Part shown: positions 63,134 to 64,000 of the stretch, one piece after another | Position numbering within the stretch: position 1 is the first letter of the stretch | Layout of the letters: each line of letters opens with the position of its first letter | DNA from: CBDFLD01 sp965249005 | GTDB lineage: Bacteria > Acidobacteriota > UBA6911 | Assembly (NCBI GenBank): GCA_965249005.1 | Contig: CBDFLD010000022.1 | Coordinates: forward strand, 62,001 to 126,000 | Reading direction: 5' to 3' | DNA length: 64,000 nucleotides | Program-made: the position numbers and the translations under genes | Notes under the pieces: generated by a model | Databases searched by the model: none | What the model saw: only the letters and a program-made list of their open reading frames with translations | What the model was told of the DNA's origin: nothing

Positions 63134-63240
63134 GGGGGTCACAGATTGAAAATTTCATTTTTCTCTTTCTCCAGAGCGAGCACGCCAGGAACAACTAGGC
63201 TCGTTGAAGGAAGCAAACATGAAATTTTCGAGCTGTGACC
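63134..63240. repeat. GGGGTCACAG palindromic element, copy B
   Basis: GGTCACAGATTGAAAATTTC near 63137 pairs with GAAATTTTCGAGCTGTGACC ending at 63240, with a few mismatches. Together with copy A at 62,267 it shares both arms and the GAAGGAAGCAAA-type loop motif. It lies just ahead of the penicillin acylase gene and could form a leader hairpin. Confidence 0.78.
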
Positions 63241-63256
63241 TTTGCCGGGAGCATAA

Positions 63257-64000
63257 ATGAGCAAACGCATAGTCCATGAGGATTTGATCTCCGCTCTGCC
63301 CGATGTCACGACGACGTTCCATCTTGCCGGTTTGAGCCAACCCGTCGAGATTGTTAGAGATCATTGGGGCATTCCCCACATCCTTGCCGCCAACGAGCAC
63401 GATGTGTTTTTTGCCCAGGGGTTTGCGACCGCGCAGGACCGTCTGTGGCACATGGATTATGACCGCCATCGTGCACTGGGGCGATGGGCGGAGTTTGCCG
63501 GCGCCGATGCGCTATCAGAAGATCGGCTCATGCGGTCTTTTCGTCTCGAGCGCGCCGCCAAGGCCGACTATGCGGTATCGAGCCCGAAAGCCAGGGCCAT
63601 GCTGGACGCCTACACCGCGGGGGTCAACGGGTTCATCCACACGACACACGCGCTACCCATCGAATACAATATTTTGCAGGCGGTGCCGGAGCGCTGGGAA
63701 AACTGGCACTGCCTCGCGGTCTACAAAGTTCGCAACATGCTCATGGGCACCTACGGGATGAAACTCTGGCGCGCCCGCCTCGCCTTGGCCCTGGGACCCG
63801 ACAAGGCGGCGGCGCTTTTTTCAGGCTATCCACCGGGAGGCCTCCTGACCATGCCGCCAGGCGAGGCCTATCGGGGACCCACCCTGGATTGCCTAGACGA
63901 TCTCGCGGCGGCGGCCGCAGAGCTCAACTGGCTTGGCGAAGTGGATGGCGGCAGCAACGCCTGGGTCATTTCCGGTGAACGCACTGCCTCGGGAATTCCG
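63257..64000 (+). CDS. Penicillin acylase family (Ntn) hydrolase, 5' part (runs off the window)
   Basis: The visible 248 residues start at ATG 63257 with no stop before the window edge. Family signatures: VEIVRDHWGIPHILAANEHD, FFAQGFATAQDRLWHMDYDR, and GEVDGGSNAWVISGERTASG, where the Ser after GG is the nucleophile exposed by autocleavage. Substrates may be acyl-homoserine lactones or N-acyl amino acids. No signal peptide is evident in this start, unlike many relatives. The GGGAG at 63247-63251 is a possible ribosome-binding site. Confidence 0.88.
   Translation, partial: MSKRIVHEDLISALPDVTTTFHLAGLSQPVEIVRDHWGIPHILAANEHDVFFAQGFATAQDRLWHMDYDRHRALGRWAEFAGADALSEDRLMRSFRLERAAKADYAVSSPKARAMLDAYTAGVNGFIHTTHALPIEYNILQAVPERWENWHCLAVYKVRNMLMGTYGMKLWRARLALALGPDKAAALFSGYPPGGLLTMPPGEAYRGPTLDCLDDLAAAAAELNWLGEVDGGSNAWVISGERTASGIP

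Noticed and set aside
1..64000. CRISPR arrays
   Set aside because: The repeats in this window are palindromes at scattered intergenic places with no regular spacers, and no cas genes are present.

Overview
The window reads as two unlike pieces joined near position 8,525. The left piece (1-8,525) looks actinobacterial: GTG/TTG starts, GC-rich codons, a NatA/NatB-like ABC exporter, a restriction-type nuclease, very small phage-like ORFs, an IS30 transposase and an OLD-family nuclease. The right piece (8,526-64,000) looks like an Acidobacteriota-type genome. It carries a long Oar-like TonB-dependent receptor, Ser/Thr kinases fused to PD40 beta-propellers, an ECF sigma factor of the TIGR02999 kind, a PQQ dehydrogenase, a GH172 enzyme, a sulfatase, PhoD, imidazolonepropionase-like amidohydrolases and many intergenic palindromes. 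At the junction two divergent genes, OLD nuclease and esterase, both lose their 5' ends. The join is therefore either a rearrangement or an assembly chimera. Taxonomy is inferred from gene content only.

Layout. 1-5,329: nuclease, ABC exporter, small hypothetical genes. 5,746-8,525: IS30 transposase and a damaged OLD nuclease. 8,526-12,210: esterase tail, SGNH hydrolase and periplasmic PQQ dehydrogenase, tightly packed. 12,317-13,882: IS110 element with a long 3' non-coding region. 13,883-19,847: GH172, secreted amidohydrolase, Tm-1-like pair, HupE-like membrane protein. 19,929-20,593: Phd/VapC toxin-antitoxin. 20,632-29,833: leucine/isovalerate catabolic (liu) operon (TetR, MCC beta, methylglutaconyl-CoA hydratase, MCC alpha, HMG-CoA lyase, isovaleryl-CoA dehydrogenase), interrupted by an antisense group II intron. 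29,996-37,285: winged-helix/kinase/propeller gene, two mini-YccF genes, MBL hydrolase, and an amidohydrolase broken by an IS256 insertion. 37,334-42,827: TonB receptor and a second, almost identical group II intron. 43,050-51,573: IS1380 transposase, a MITE-like element, a duplicated kinase-propeller pair under an ECF sigma factor, and a secreted repeat protein. 51,957-64,000: PhoD, two cyclases, DUF2007 protein, biotinyl-carboxyltransferase fusion, sulfatase, a second mutator-type IS, a hydratase, an XRE/membrane-protein pair and the start of a penicillin acylase.

The strongest theme is the interplay of small palindromic repeats with genes and mobile elements. A dispersed hairpin family followed by CTAC occurs at about eight intergenic places. 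Both group II introns sit exactly between the A and the C of that CTAC. A second palindrome family (ends TAGGGACG) caps convergent gene pairs and supplies the TAG stop codon of two amidohydrolases. A third family (ends GGGGTCACAG) supplies a stop codon and probably a GTG start. Several genes carry single frameshifts (near 7,370, 7,615, 32,785, 46,255 and 49,185), so either pseudogene formation or sequencing indels must be considered throughout.
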